Position numbers and translations under genes: made by a program. Shown piece by piece: positions 6,435 through 14,354 of a stretch of 22,895 nt of DNA. The DNA is from a virus. The DNA is taken from positions 1-22,895 of IMG/VR virus record IMGVR_UViG_3300007523_001329. One strand, given 5' to 3'. Under the pieces are notes generated by a model. It was not told the origin of the DNA. It saw only the letters and a program-made list of their open reading frames with translations, and made no database searches. Each line of letters starts with the position of its first letter. Positions within the stretch are counted from its first letter, which is position 1.

Positions 6435-8948
6435 ATTTACCAAAACATTTTTATAAAAAGAACGAAGCAAGGTAATATAGTTAATTTATGGGATGATCAG
6501 AAAGGATTCTCTCAGTTTAGGTTCGATAGATATTGCTACATAAAAGACCCACAAGGTGAGTTTACAAGCATTTACGGTGATCCATGCAGTAAAACATATA
6601 GTTGGGAGGGCGAGAGTGAAGATGATTTGTTTGAACATGATGTAAATCTTACGACTCGTGTTCTTGTTGATCTATATGTAGATTCCGATACACCATCGGT
6701 TAATCATACATTACTTAACTTTGATATTGAAGTTGAAATGATTACAGGATTGCCCGACCCAACAAAAGCTGAACAGGGAATCACATCAATAGCAGCTCAT
6801 GATTCAGTGTCAAATTCCTACGTTGTTTTTATTTTAGATGAAGATAAAGTAGTTAAGAATAGTAAATCTGGAGATCGTGAAATACGATCCTTTGTTGATG
6901 AATACGATCTATTGATGGATTTTGTTCGATATTGGGAAACCATCCGTCCGACAATCATAACGGGCTGGAATTGTGATAAATTCGATGTCCCATATCTTTA
7001 TAATAGGCTTGTTAAAATATGCGGCACGTCAAATGCCAATAGACTTTCTGAAATAGGTGAAGTATCATATTCACCATTTAAGGGTAAGTTTCAAATCGCT
7101 GGGGTTAGTTGTCTTGATTATATGATTTTGTATAAGAATTTCTCATCCTCGGAATCCGTATCATATTCCCTTAACGCAATTGCAATGAAGGAATTGGGCC
7201 GCGGTAAAATTGAATATAAAGGAAATCTTGATCAGCTGAAACGTGATGATATTGAAAAATTCATAGAATACAATATTACCGATGTTGAACTCGTAGTTGA
7301 AATTGATAGGTTGAAAAAATACATTGATTTGGCTCGCAGTATTTGCCACGCGGGCCGCGTACCATATGAAGAGATTGTATATTCATCTAAATATCTTGAA
7401 GGGGCTATTCTAGCTTTCTTGAAACAAAAGAATATGGTAGCATGTAATAAGATGAAACACGCACAATCCAAAATGAAGGAAATCAAAGAATCAGGCGAAA
7501 AGGGATTCGCTGGTGCATTTGTAAAAGAACCAGTAGCTGGTAAATACAATTGGATATATGATTTGGATTTAACTTCATTGTATCCATCTATTATAATGGG
7601 ACTTAACATTTCACCTGAAACTAAAATTGGTAAAATAACCAATTGGAATATTGAGAAGTTCGTCAAAGGAACGTGTGATGAATGGTTCATTGGTGGGAAA
7701 GTATGGACGAACGAAAAGCTCAGAGCTACCCTCGATGAGATGAATATATCAGTAGCATCAAATGGTGTGATGTATCGGCAAGATGTTCGAGGTTGTATTC
7801 CTGAAATTCTTAATACTTGGTTCGACCAGAGAAAGGTATATCAGGCCAAAATGGAAGATTTAGATATAGGATCCGCCGAGTACAAATTCTATGACCAACG
7901 GCAAGAACTACAGAAAGTATTACTTAATTCACTTTACGGAGTCTTGGGGCTCCCGGTATTTCGTTTTTATGATCTGGATAATGCTCTAGCGGTGACAGCG
8001 ACTGGAAAAGATGTCATTCTGAATACAGCTAAAATGGCAAATCTAAAATATAACAATGAATTGGGAGTTGTTGATGAACATGTAAAGTACATAGATACGG
8101 ATTCAATTTATGTCGCCGCTGAACCTATTTTAAAGCATAGATTTTCCGATTATGAAAAATGGGATGATGCTCGTATCGCTGCTGAGGTATATAACATCGC
8201 TGATGAAATGCAATCATATTTGAATAATTTTTATGATACAATGGCGAAGCGGTTTTTTAACGTAACTGAACATCGGTTCGAAATTAAAAAAGAAACGGTA
8301 GCGCGCCGAGCTATTTTCATTACAAAGAAACGATACGCACAGTGGCTTATCATGTCAAAGGGAAAGGAAACGGATAAATTGAACGTAAAGGGGTTGGATT
8401 CGGTAAGATCAAGCTATCCAAAGCTCTTTAGAAAGTTTATGGCTACAATCTTAACAGAAATTTTAAACGATTCGACCCGCGAAACCATAACGGATATGAT
8501 AGTTATATTTAAGAAAGAGTTATATCAATCAAGTCCATTGGATGTTGCAAAGAATTCAGGATTAGGAGAATGGGATAAGTATATTGTAACGGATAAGAAC
8601 AGGTTATTCGAATTCAAGAAAAAAACCCCGGCACATATCAAAGCTGCATTTGCATACAACACGTTAATGGTTCATTTTAAGTGCCCATTTAAATACGAAC
8701 CAATTAAGGAGGGTGATAAAATAAAATGGGTATATCTCACAGACAACTCATATGGATTGGATGCTCTTGCGTTTAAGGGCGACAATGATCCTCCTGAAAT
8801 TATGGAATTAATTAATACATATGCAGATAGGAATGCTATGTTCAAAAAAGAATTGCAAACAAAACTACAACAATTCTACGACACATTGAAGTGGGGAACA
8901 TTAATCAGTGATAAAACATCGGCTGATAAATTCTTCTCATTTAATTAA
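6435..8948 (+). CDS. T4-type family B DNA polymerase, probable ATT start
   Basis: Replicative DNA polymerase with proofreading. Counting from the ATT at 6435 (837 residues): exonuclease motif I NFDIEVE with D97 and E99; motif II GWNCDKFDVPYLYNRL with D184; motif III YNITDVELV with D283; polymerase motif A DLDLTSLYPSII with D378; motif B KVLLNSLYGVLG with K494 and Y501; motif C YIDTDSIYV with D554 and D556. The C-terminus ADKFFSFN resembles the clamp-binding tail of T4/RB69 gp43. The frame is open back to 6423, and residues 2-64 match the family N-terminus (IYQNIFIKR; FTSIYGDPCSK is like FDIYGKPC of RB69), so starting at the TTG at 6627 would remove a conserved domain. No ATG is available in frame; ATT 6435 sits seven bases after AAGAGGA. 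A base error turning ATG into ATT is the main alternative. The function is very secure; the start is an inference. Confidence 0.92.
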   Translation: MYQNIFIKRTKQGNIVNLWDDQKGFSQFRFDRYCYIKDPQGEFTSIYGDPCSKTYSWEGESEDDLFEHDVNLTTRVLVDLYVDSDTPSVNHTLLNFDIEVEMITGLPDPTKAEQGITSIAAHDSVSNSYVVFILDEDKVVKNSKSGDREIRSFVDEYDLLMDFVRYWETIRPTIITGWNCDKFDVPYLYNRLVKICGTSNANRLSEIGEVSYSPFKGKFQIAGVSCLDYMILYKNFSSSESVSYSLNAIAMKELGRGKIEYKGNLDQLKRDDIEKFIEYNITDVELVVEIDRLKKYIDLARSICHAGRVPYEEIVYSSKYLEGAILAFLKQKNMVACNKMKHAQSKMKEIKESGEKGFAGAFVKEPVAGKYNWIYDLDLTSLYPSIIMGLNISPETKIGKITNWNIEKFVKGTCDEWFIGGKVWTNEKLRATLDEMNISVASNGVMYRQDVRGCIPEILNTWFDQRKVYQAKMEDLDIGSAEYKFYDQRQELQKVLLNSLYGVLGLPVFRFYDLDNALAVTATGKDVILNTAKMANLKYNNELGVVDEHVKYIDTDSIYVAAEPILKHRFSDYEKWDDARIAAEVYNIADEMQSYLNNFYDTMAKRFFNVTEHRFEIKKETVARRAIFITKKRYAQWLIMSKGKETDKLNVKGLDSVRSSYPKLFRKFMATILTEILNDSTRETITDMIVIFKKELYQSSPLDVAKNSGLGEWDKYIVTDKNRLFEFKKKTPAHIKAAFAYNTLMVHFKCPFKYEPIKEGDKIKWVYLTDNSYGLDALAFKGDNDPPEIMELINTYADRNAMFKKELQTKLQQFYDTLKWGTLISDKTSADKFFSFN

Positions 8949-8987
8949 AAATAAAGTAAGTAAAGTAAAATAAAAGGTTAAACACTA

Positions 8988-9683
8988 ATGAATAAAAACA
9001 AATTTGAAGGTTTCTTGAATCGCTATAACTTGGGCGGTGAAGTCGAGTCGGTAATGATAAATGTGGAAAACGATACAGTATCTACTCGTATGATTTCCGA
9101 TGATAAAACGTTATTGGGAACGGTTTCTATGAAAGAATCCGCTCTTCCAGTTGGTAGATATGGTGTATACACCACATCTCAATTAAAGCAATTACTATCG
9201 GTATTAGATAATAATATAGAAGTTACGGCAAATGATAGTTCACTTGTGTTCACAGATGAAGTATCAAAAATGCAATATATGCGCGCTCAGGAATCAGTAA
9301 TTCCAAATGTGCCTGATCTTAAAGACCTTCCAAATTTTGATGTTGAAATCACATTGGATGATGAGTTTGTAAATAGATTCATCAAATCAACAGGTGCACT
9401 TTCTGATTCGGATAAGTTCACATTCACATCAAAGAACGGAGTACATGAAATTGTTCTTGGATTCGCTACAATCAATACGAATAGGATTTCTATTAAGGTA
9501 GATGCCAAAGTCGAAAAGGATGTAGATTCAATATCATTTTCAGCTAAGTTCTTGAAAGCTATTTTGGTTGTAAATAAGGGAAGTACACAATCTTCGCTTA
9601 AGATCGCAACAGGCGGGCTTTGTGTTGCATCATTCGCAGGTGGTGATTATACATCTGAATATTTCTTAGTCGAAATCGAATAA
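8988..9683 (+). CDS. Sliding clamp, T4 gp45-like
   Basis: Predicted processivity clamp that encircles DNA and tethers the polymerase. The 231 residues match T4 gp45 (228). The pattern fits two tandem clamp folds: a mixed strand/helix N-terminal half with the helix YTTSQLKQLLSVL (about 61-73), a linker rich in Pro (VIPNVPDL, about 104-111), and a second half ending in the strand SEYFLVEIE, comparable to the YVVALE end of gp45. Sequence identity to T4 is low and the call leans on length, pattern and position between the polymerase and the clamp-loader genes. The 39-base leader is A-rich with AAAGG about ten bases before the ATG and holds repeated AAGTA units; in T4, clamp and loader genes are under RegA translational control, but no RegA gene was recognised here. 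Confidence 0.85.
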   Translation: MNKNKFEGFLNRYNLGGEVESVMINVENDTVSTRMISDDKTLLGTVSMKESALPVGRYGVYTTSQLKQLLSVLDNNIEVTANDSSLVFTDEVSKMQYMRAQESVIPNVPDLKDLPNFDVEITLDDEFVNRFIKSTGALSDSDKFTFTSKNGVHEIVLGFATINTNRISIKVDAKVEKDVDSISFSAKFLKAILVVNKGSTQSSLKIATGGLCVASFAGGDYTSEYFLVEIE

Positions 9684-9687
9684 AGTT

Positions 9688-10914
9688 ATGTCATTTTGGG
9701 ATGTAGATGTTAAACCAACCGAGTTCAACTTCGATTTGGAAAAAAAGAAGTTTATTGAAAATATGAACTATTTGTTTTCAATGTCGGTTGAAGAACAAAC
9801 GTTGTATAAGAAATGGGTAGAATGGAATGCTGATTTGGGTAAAACATATCCAATGAAATCATACTTGGGTGTGTATTTTGATGAAATTTGGAAACCAACC
9901 GACATTAATGACGTACAGAAAACCATTTCAGAAATAGAAGCACTTGATCCATATGTTGATGTAGTGACTGAGCCAAAAGATGCAACTAAATGGACGGAAA
10001 TCCGAAAGTTAATTCATACGATGGAATTTACAGCCAATCCTGGACGTAATTTGAAATGTTACGTCCGGGATTCAGTGACTGGAAAGATTTTAGGTCAAAT
10101 ATGCCTAGGTTCCGACGTAACCGCATTGAAAGTTAGGGATGATTATATCGGGTGGACTCGGGACAATCGCTTCAAGGATGGTAAATTGAATCACACAACG
10201 ATTGCGACTACTATTGTGGCAACCCAACCGCTTGGATTCAATTTCTTAGGTGGTAAATTGATTGCGGCATTGGCAACATCACCAACAATTAGAAATGCTT
10301 GGAAGGAAAAATATGAAAATGAATTAATAGCGGTAGGTACAACTTCGTTATATGGTATTCATTCTCAGTATAATGGAATTCCTCATTTTAAAACGTTAGG
10401 TGTGACAGCTGGTAAAATGGCAATTAAACCAGATGATTTAGTATATGAGCCATGGCATCAATGGTTAAAGGAAAATGATAATACATGGTATTCCACAGAA
10501 ATAACAGAAGAACGTGCACGAAACGGAGAAAATATGTACGGAAAAGAATCAGGCCGTTCTGGTCCAGTAAGTGGTATTAAACAAAAGATTCTTGGTAGAA
10601 TTTTCAAACATCTTGGCATTAAAGGTTCTCAATATCATCATGGGTTTCAAAGAGGATTCTATTTCGCTATGATGTACGATAATGGTAATGATTTCCTTCG
10701 CGGCAATATAGAACAATCCGATTTAATAATGAAGAAGAAATTTACGGAAGGAGATGAATATACTATAAATTGGTGGAAACCAAAGGCAATACGACGCTAT
10801 ACTAATATGATAGAACAAAAACGAATTAAGGACGAAACGCTATTCTATATTGATGCTATTGGTATTTCGTGGGAAGAAATGAAACAAAGGTACTTGAAAG
10901 ATGTTGGGAGATAA
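9688..10914 (+). CDS. DUF4338/DruA-like protein
   Basis: The 408-residue product appears to carry a DUF4338-type domain, the family that includes DruA of the Druantia defence system and many phage proteins of unknown role. Core seen at about 128-245: GKILGQICLGSDVTALKVRD, then YIGWTRDNR, a PLGFNFLGGKLIAAL helix, VGTTSLYGIHSQYNG, and FKTLGVTAG. This follows the family order of G-x-ISFGS, RD-x-WIGW-R, a hydrophobic helix and an aromatic/G-rich end. An N-terminal helical region (1-110) and a long C-terminal extension rich in Tyr, Trp and Lys (about 250-408) lie outside the core. It starts four bases after the clamp stop and overlaps the next gene by 14 bases. A GNAT-like fold shared with Mom is a possible relationship but is inference. 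Its biochemical activity is unknown. Confidence 0.6.
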   Translation: MSFWDVDVKPTEFNFDLEKKKFIENMNYLFSMSVEEQTLYKKWVEWNADLGKTYPMKSYLGVYFDEIWKPTDINDVQKTISEIEALDPYVDVVTEPKDATKWTEIRKLIHTMEFTANPGRNLKCYVRDSVTGKILGQICLGSDVTALKVRDDYIGWTRDNRFKDGKLNHTTIATTIVATQPLGFNFLGGKLIAALATSPTIRNAWKEKYENELIAVGTTSLYGIHSQYNGIPHFKTLGVTAGKMAIKPDDLVYEPWHQWLKENDNTWYSTEITEERARNGENMYGKESGRSGPVSGIKQKILGRIFKHLGIKGSQYHHGFQRGFYFAMMYDNGNDFLRGNIEQSDLIMKKKFTEGDEYTINWWKPKAIRRYTNMIEQKRIKDETLFYIDAIGISWEEMKQRYLKDVGR

Positions 10915-11353
10915 AAAAGAATTTTGGGATGGGCAAATTGAAGGCCGGTATCTAAACGCAGCAAGCAGCTACTTAATGAGCGCCGTTAAATCGTCTGCTA
11001 AGCCAGAATATATAAAACATGGCTGGAGAAACGGAGGACGGACGTTTTTTAGAAAAATAACACTTACAAAGAACGATATCACAAAAAGATTAATCGAAAT
11101 AAATTGGAAATGTGAAGTCACAGATGCGCCGCTATTACAGTTGCCAACGGCCAAAGAATACAGTGGTTACAGAGCCACCGAAGGAATAGAAGAAAGATTA
11201 ATTCCATCGATCGACGGAATAGATGATACAAAGGGATATCATATGGATAATATTCAAATAGTATGTCGATTATATAACAACGGAAGAAACACATCATCCG
11301 ATGCTCGCGCGCGGTATGCTCTTGATAAAATAATAGAAGCAGCTAAAAAATGA
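10901..11353 (+). CDS. HNH-like putative endonuclease
   Basis: The 150-residue product has a C-terminal segment typical of many phage HNH-type proteins: WKCEVTDAP (69-77) and, after a spacer, PSIDGIDDTKGYHMDNIQIV (102-121), then CRLYN with N126. In that group an Asp in the S-x-D-x-ID motif often takes the place of the first His. Only one Cys is present in the CEVTDAP segment, so a zinc-binding pair is not complete. The N-terminal 60 residues are helical and basic, possibly DNA-binding. The ATG overlaps the upstream gene by 14 bases and is preceded by AAAGG about ten bases upstream. The stop overlaps a mini-ORF by ATGA. It may be a free-standing homing-type nuclease, or part of the adjacent modification cluster; activity is uncertain. 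Confidence 0.55.
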   Translation: MLGDKKEFWDGQIEGRYLNAASSYLMSAVKSSAKPEYIKHGWRNGGRTFFRKITLTKNDITKRLIEINWKCEVTDAPLLQLPTAKEYSGYRATEGIEERLIPSIDGIDDTKGYHMDNIQIVCRLYNNGRNTSSDARARYALDKIIEAAKK

Positions 11354-11415
11354 AAGTTTTATTCGAAGTCAATCACAAACAAAAAGTATCAAACTTAATA
11401 AAGGAATTTCATTAA
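11350..11415 (+). pseudogene. Truncated copy of the Mom-like gene start
   Basis: ATG at 11350 overlaps the previous stop as ATGA; the frame encodes 21 residues and ends with TAA at 11413. The peptide tail KVSNLIKEFH is identical to the first part of the Mom-like protein that begins at 11888, and the DNA of 11386-11414 matches 11918-11946 at 28 of 29 positions. In the intact gene the sequence continues into HYSGR; here it stops after His. The 5' half of the two copies has diverged more. It looks like the remnant of a duplication or insertion. Its AAAGGAA may also serve as the ribosome-binding site of the next gene. Confidence 0.7.
11386..11414 (+). repeat. Direct repeat, copy 1 (29 bp)
   Basis: 29-base direct repeat with 28 matches to 11918-11946; copies start 532 bases apart. 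This copy is inside the truncated mini-ORF and includes AAAGGAA upstream of the ATG at 11418. The pair brackets the 157-residue gene of unknown function. Confidence 0.85.
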
Positions 11416-11417
11416 TA

Positions 11418-11891
11418 ATGACAAAGCAATATTCAACTAAGACTATATCGTTCTTTGATCTCATTGATATCTATGATGTAGATACAACGGATTTGTGGTG
11501 TGAAGCGTTAACGCTTGAGGACGTTCCATATACGAGGATAGACTTACCCGCACATACACTATCAGATGGTACTCAACTTATATGTAGAAGTAGACAGGCA
11601 GGGCTATGGCGTCCAGGTATGGTAAAAGAAGATGTAGTAAACGTTCTTAGGGAAAGGGCGACTAAGTATTGGAGAAAGGATCCTGATGAAACCCCCAAAA
11701 TGGTATACGTACACTCTTCCCGAATCAATCTTATGGGATTCCGAAACAGTTGCACTCGCTCTACTGTAGTCCCAGAAGAACGATACGTTACAATGGTTGA
11801 TGGGACGGTGGTACGAGTAGCAGACTACATACCTCCCAATATAGGATATATTATTTCCACGCGAGTGGCCTTCGAATGGGACAAACCATGA
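11418..11891 (+). CDS. Protein of unknown function bracketed by repeats
   Basis: A 157-residue protein that is not recognised. It is soluble and mixed alpha/beta, has three Cys residues that do not form an obvious metal site, and shows no signal peptide or membrane segment. Seen: an N-terminal SFFDLIDIYDVDTTDLWCEAL, a basic middle (ERATKYWRKDPDE near 78-90) and a beta-rich C-terminal part ending FEWDKP. The start ATG at 11418 follows the AAAGGAA carried by the upstream repeat copy, with a rather long spacing. A perfect 14-base palindrome AAGCGTTAACGCTT lies in the coding region at 11503-11516. The stop overlaps the Mom-like start as ATGA. Its position between the two repeat copies suggests it was inserted into, or captured by, the junction between the HNH-like gene and the Mom-like gene. 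Confidence 0.75.
   Translation: MTKQYSTKTISFFDLIDIYDVDTTDLWCEALTLEDVPYTRIDLPAHTLSDGTQLICRSRQAGLWRPGMVKEDVVNVLRERATKYWRKDPDETPKMVYVHSSRINLMGFRNSCTRSTVVPEERYVTMVDGTVVRVADYIPPNIGYIISTRVAFEWDKP
11503..11516 (+). other. Perfect 14-bp palindrome
   Basis: AAGCGTTAACGCTT is its own reverse complement. It lies in the coding sequence of the unknown 157-residue protein. It may be a binding site for a dimeric protein or chance. Confidence 0.3.
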
Positions 11892-12502
11892 TATTTTGTG
11901 TAAATCAAAAGGATAAGGTATCAAACTTAATAAAGGAATTCCATTATTCAGGCCGATCAGTTAACTCTATTTGTACATTTTCTTGGCATCTACCAAAGGA
12001 TTCTCCTTGGGGAATTATTCCAGGTGAATGTGTGGCAGGTGCAGTATTTTCATCACCTCCAACCAGATGGTCTGAACCCGTAATCGAATTACTTAGATTG
12101 GTAAGAACAGAAATGGAAGGAATTCCACCATTAACAGGTCTCCTCTCAGAGTCTCTTAAATACCTTAAAACAAATACAGAACATGACCTTATCGTATCGT
12201 TCGCAGATAGTACACAAGGACACCACGGTGGTATATATCAAGCTGCATCGTGGAAGTACCACGGAAAGCGCGCAAAGGCAAATGATGGATTAATTATTGA
12301 TGGTGTATTTGTGCCGGGAAGAACGTGTAATGCTAGATATGGTACACGAAGTCCTATCAAATTAAAAGAACAACGTCCCGATTTAGATATAGAAGCTCAT
12401 TACGATGAAGGAAAATACTTATATTGGAAACCGTTAAATCGCAGCGGAAAGAAAAAGGCACAACGGTTAAAATTAGAATCTAATAAATATATAAAAGAAT
12501 AA
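11888..12502 (+). CDS. Mom-like DNA modification protein (GNAT-type fold)
   Basis: Predicted member of the phage Mom-like family. Mu Mom converts adenine in DNA to a carbamoylmethyl form that protects against restriction, and related phage proteins are often annotated as Mom. Counting from 11888 (204 residues): FHYSGR near 18-23; GECVAGAVF near 46-54, the usual core strand; IELLRLVR near 66-73; and SFADSTQGHHGGIYQAASW near 104-122 followed by KYHG, which is the family signature. The C-terminus is basic. The ATG at 11888 is preferred to the one at 11876 because it forms an ATGA overlap and because the truncated paralogue at 11350 aligns from this Met. The substrate base and the added group cannot be read from sequence. 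A second, more diverged copy begins at 22550. Confidence 0.78.
   Translation: MIFCVNQKDKVSNLIKEFHYSGRSVNSICTFSWHLPKDSPWGIIPGECVAGAVFSSPPTRWSEPVIELLRLVRTEMEGIPPLTGLLSESLKYLKTNTEHDLIVSFADSTQGHHGGIYQAASWKYHGKRAKANDGLIIDGVFVPGRTCNARYGTRSPIKLKEQRPDLDIEAHYDEGKYLYWKPLNRSGKKKAQRLKLESNKYIKE
11918..11946 (+). repeat. Direct repeat, copy 2 (29 bp)
   Basis: Second copy of the 29-base repeat also found at 11386-11414, here in frame in the intact Mom-like gene, coding for VSNLIKEFHY. One mismatch (TTC in place of TTT for Phe) is synonymous. Confidence 0.85.
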
Positions 12503-12503
12503 T

Positions 12504-13457
12504 ATGAATTTTTTTGAAAAGGTGGATGATTCCATTAAAGTTACAAATTCGTTGTGGTGTGAACGTTATCGGCCTACAACTTTGGATCAATATGTTGGCA
12601 ACGGTGTACTAAAAGAACGCATTAAGGCGTATTTAGATGAAGGTGATATTCCTCATCTTTTGCTTTACGGAAGAGCAGGAACTGGAAAAACTACATTGGC
12701 TCGGTTGATTGTCAAATCCATAGAATGTGATTATCTGATTATTAACGCATCCGATGAGAATAACGTAGATACGGTACGTAATAAGATTAAAGGCTTCGCA
12801 TCTAGTCAAGGATTCAAACCATATAAAATTGTTATATTGGATGAAAGCGATTATTTAACTCCGAACTCTCAGGCGATTCTCCGTAATTTAATGGAAACAT
12901 TTTCCGGCCATTGCAGATTCATTCTTACATGCAACTATGTTCAGAAAATAATCGAACCAATCCAATCGAGATGTCAAACGGAAGCAATTACACCTCCATC
13001 TAAAAAGGATGTTGCTCTTCAATTAACTAAAATTCTTGAAGCTGAAAACATTCAATATGATTTGAAAGATTTGGTTCCTATTCTTGATTCGTGTTATCCT
13101 GATATTCGAAGGGCGATCAACACACTCCAACGGCAATCCAAATCGGGTAAACTGAAAGTAGACCAGCAGGCTATTCTTGATTCTGATTTCAAACATAAAA
13201 TTATTGATGTGTTGGCATCTAAGAAAGGGGCAAGAGATTCATTCTTTGAAATTAGACAAATCATTGCCGACAATTCGATTAGAGAATTTTCGGATATGTA
13301 CACTCTATTGAAGGATAAACTTGATGATTTCGCAAACGGCAAACAAACTACTTGTATATTGATATTAGCGGATAGACAAGCCCAGGACGCTCTAGTAGTG
13401 GACAAAGAAATAACGTTTTCCGCTTGCATTATCCAATTACTATCAGAAATACGATAA
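12504..13457 (+). CDS. Clamp-loader ATPase subunit, T4 gp44/RFC small-subunit-like
   Basis: AAA+ ATPase predicted to open the sliding clamp and load it on primer-template DNA together with the small subunit encoded at 14415. Seen: the RFC-type opening WCERYRPTTLDQYVGN (18-33); Walker A LYGRAGTGKTT (54-64); Walker B IVILDESD (109-116); sensor 1 region FILTCNY (139-145); and the SRC motif QSRCQ (154-158), which supplies the arginine finger. The 317 residues match gp44 (319). The C-terminal collar domain is helical (about 230-317). It follows the Mom-like gene by one base (TAATATG) and has no clear Shine-Dalgarno, so it is probably translated by coupling. In T4 the loader genes 44 and 62 adjoin each other; here three other genes lie between. 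Confidence 0.93.
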   Translation: MNFFEKVDDSIKVTNSLWCERYRPTTLDQYVGNGVLKERIKAYLDEGDIPHLLLYGRAGTGKTTLARLIVKSIECDYLIINASDENNVDTVRNKIKGFASSQGFKPYKIVILDESDYLTPNSQAILRNLMETFSGHCRFILTCNYVQKIIEPIQSRCQTEAITPPSKKDVALQLTKILEAENIQYDLKDLVPILDSCYPDIRRAINTLQRQSKSGKLKVDQQAILDSDFKHKIIDVLASKKGARDSFFEIRQIIADNSIREFSDMYTLLKDKLDDFANGKQTTCILILADRQAQDALVVDKEITFSACIIQLLSEIR

Positions 13458-13469
13458 AATAATAAATAA

Positions 13470-13739
13470 ATGAAAATAAATAATATGGGAAATCCTCCCG
13501 CTCAACCAACACAACAAGCAGTAGCCGCAGCTCTTGCTAGTTCTCAATATGTAACGTGTGTAACTAAAGAATGTAATGGTAAAATGTTTTTGCAAGCATC
13601 TGCTTACAAGCGATTATCAAAAATAGCGTTGGCAACCGATCAAGATATGTTGGTTCCAATTGAATTAAGTGTATGTGGAAAGTGTGGCGCTGTTCAAACA
13701 GAGTTGCTACCTGAAAATATGAAAGAAGATTTTAGCTAA
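13470..13739 (+). CDS. Small zinc-ribbon-like protein
   Basis: An 89-residue product with two cysteine pairs, CVTKEC (about 30-35) and CGKC (about 69-72), spaced as in a zinc ribbon. The N-terminal part is rich in Pro, Gln and Ala and probably flexible. No function is recognised. The ATG at 13470 is taken, but the in-frame ATG at 13485 is equally possible; neither has a convincing Shine-Dalgarno. It lies between the clamp-loader ATPase and the ClpP-like gene, so it may be a DNA-binding accessory of the replication module, but this is only inferred from position. Confidence 0.7.
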   Translation: MKINNMGNPPAQPTQQAVAAALASSQYVTCVTKECNGKMFLQASAYKRLSKIALATDQDMLVPIELSVCGKCGAVQTELLPENMKEDFS

Positions 13740-13742
13740 TAT

Positions 13743-14354
13743 ATGATGAAAAACACAAGAAATTCAATACAATGGGGCTCGATGAACAATCAAACGAACG
13801 AATCATTGCCGGCCGCAAATAACGACGTAAATGTGGCAGAAAATGTAATCCATTTTTGTTCAGCAGTCACAGACGAATCGGTTGCAAAGTTTAATGCAGA
13901 GCTCAGAAAGCTTGACCTAAAACTACAACAACAAACTATAGCATATGGATGTTCTCCTATTGTAATCAAGCTATATATCAGCTCACACGGTGGAGATGTA
14001 ATGGCCGGCTTTTCGGCGATGGACACAATATTGAATTGTAAGTCTCCAGTCGAAACATACGTCGACGGTTATGTCGGTAGCGCTGGAACATTTATGAGTA
14101 TAGTAGGCACAACTCGATATATGTACAAACATTCACATATGCTGATTCATCAATTAGCATCCGAATTTTGGGGCAAGATGGATGAATTTGAGGACAATAA
14201 GGAAAATATGGATAGAATACATAATATGATTAAAAACTTCTATTTAGAATATGCGAAATTACCACCGGAATTGTTGGATGAAATATTGAAGCATGATTTA
14301 TGGTGGGATGCTGAAACTTGCCTTTCATTTGGACTCATTGATTACATTGTATGA
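13743..14354 (+). CDS. ClpP-like serine protease
   Basis: Predicted S14-family peptidase. Seen: KLYISSHGGDVMAGFSAMD (76-94), the ClpP strand-turn-helix with the SxGG element; the nucleophile S113 in YVGSAGTFMSI; H136 in MLIHQ; and a third residue, probably D185 in KHDLWWDAETCLSFGLID, where ClpP has DR(D)xxMSAxEAxEYGLID. The 203 residues agree with ClpP. The first 35 residues are non-homologous and polar; in-frame ATGs at 13746 and 13782 are alternatives. No ClpX/ClpA-type unfoldase is in the window. Phage ClpP-like proteins often mature the capsid, yet this one sits inside the clamp-loader operon, which leaves a regulatory or processing role open. The next small ORF overlaps its stop (ATGATGA). 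Confidence 0.88.
   Translation: MMKNTRNSIQWGSMNNQTNESLPAANNDVNVAENVIHFCSAVTDESVAKFNAELRKLDLKLQQQTIAYGCSPIVIKLYISSHGGDVMAGFSAMDTILNCKSPVETYVDGYVGSAGTFMSIVGTTRYMYKHSHMLIHQLASEFWGKMDEFEDNKENMDRIHNMIKNFYLEYAKLPPELLDEILKHDLWWDAETCLSFGLIDYIV

Noticed and set aside
7232-7690. 152-residue ORF on the minus strand inside the DNA polymerase gene
   Set aside because: It lies opposite polymerase motifs that are clearly coding; its peptide has no recognisable domain, and all other genes in the window are on the + strand.
6627-8948. DNA polymerase starting at the TTG at 6627
   Set aside because: This would drop 64 upstream residues that match the conserved polymerase N-terminus; no Shine-Dalgarno precedes this TTG.
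6397-8948. Minus-one frameshift from the ATG at 6397 into the polymerase frame
   Set aside because: The extra residues do not look like the family N-terminus and no canonical slippery heptamer with a downstream structure is seen; an ATT start is simpler.
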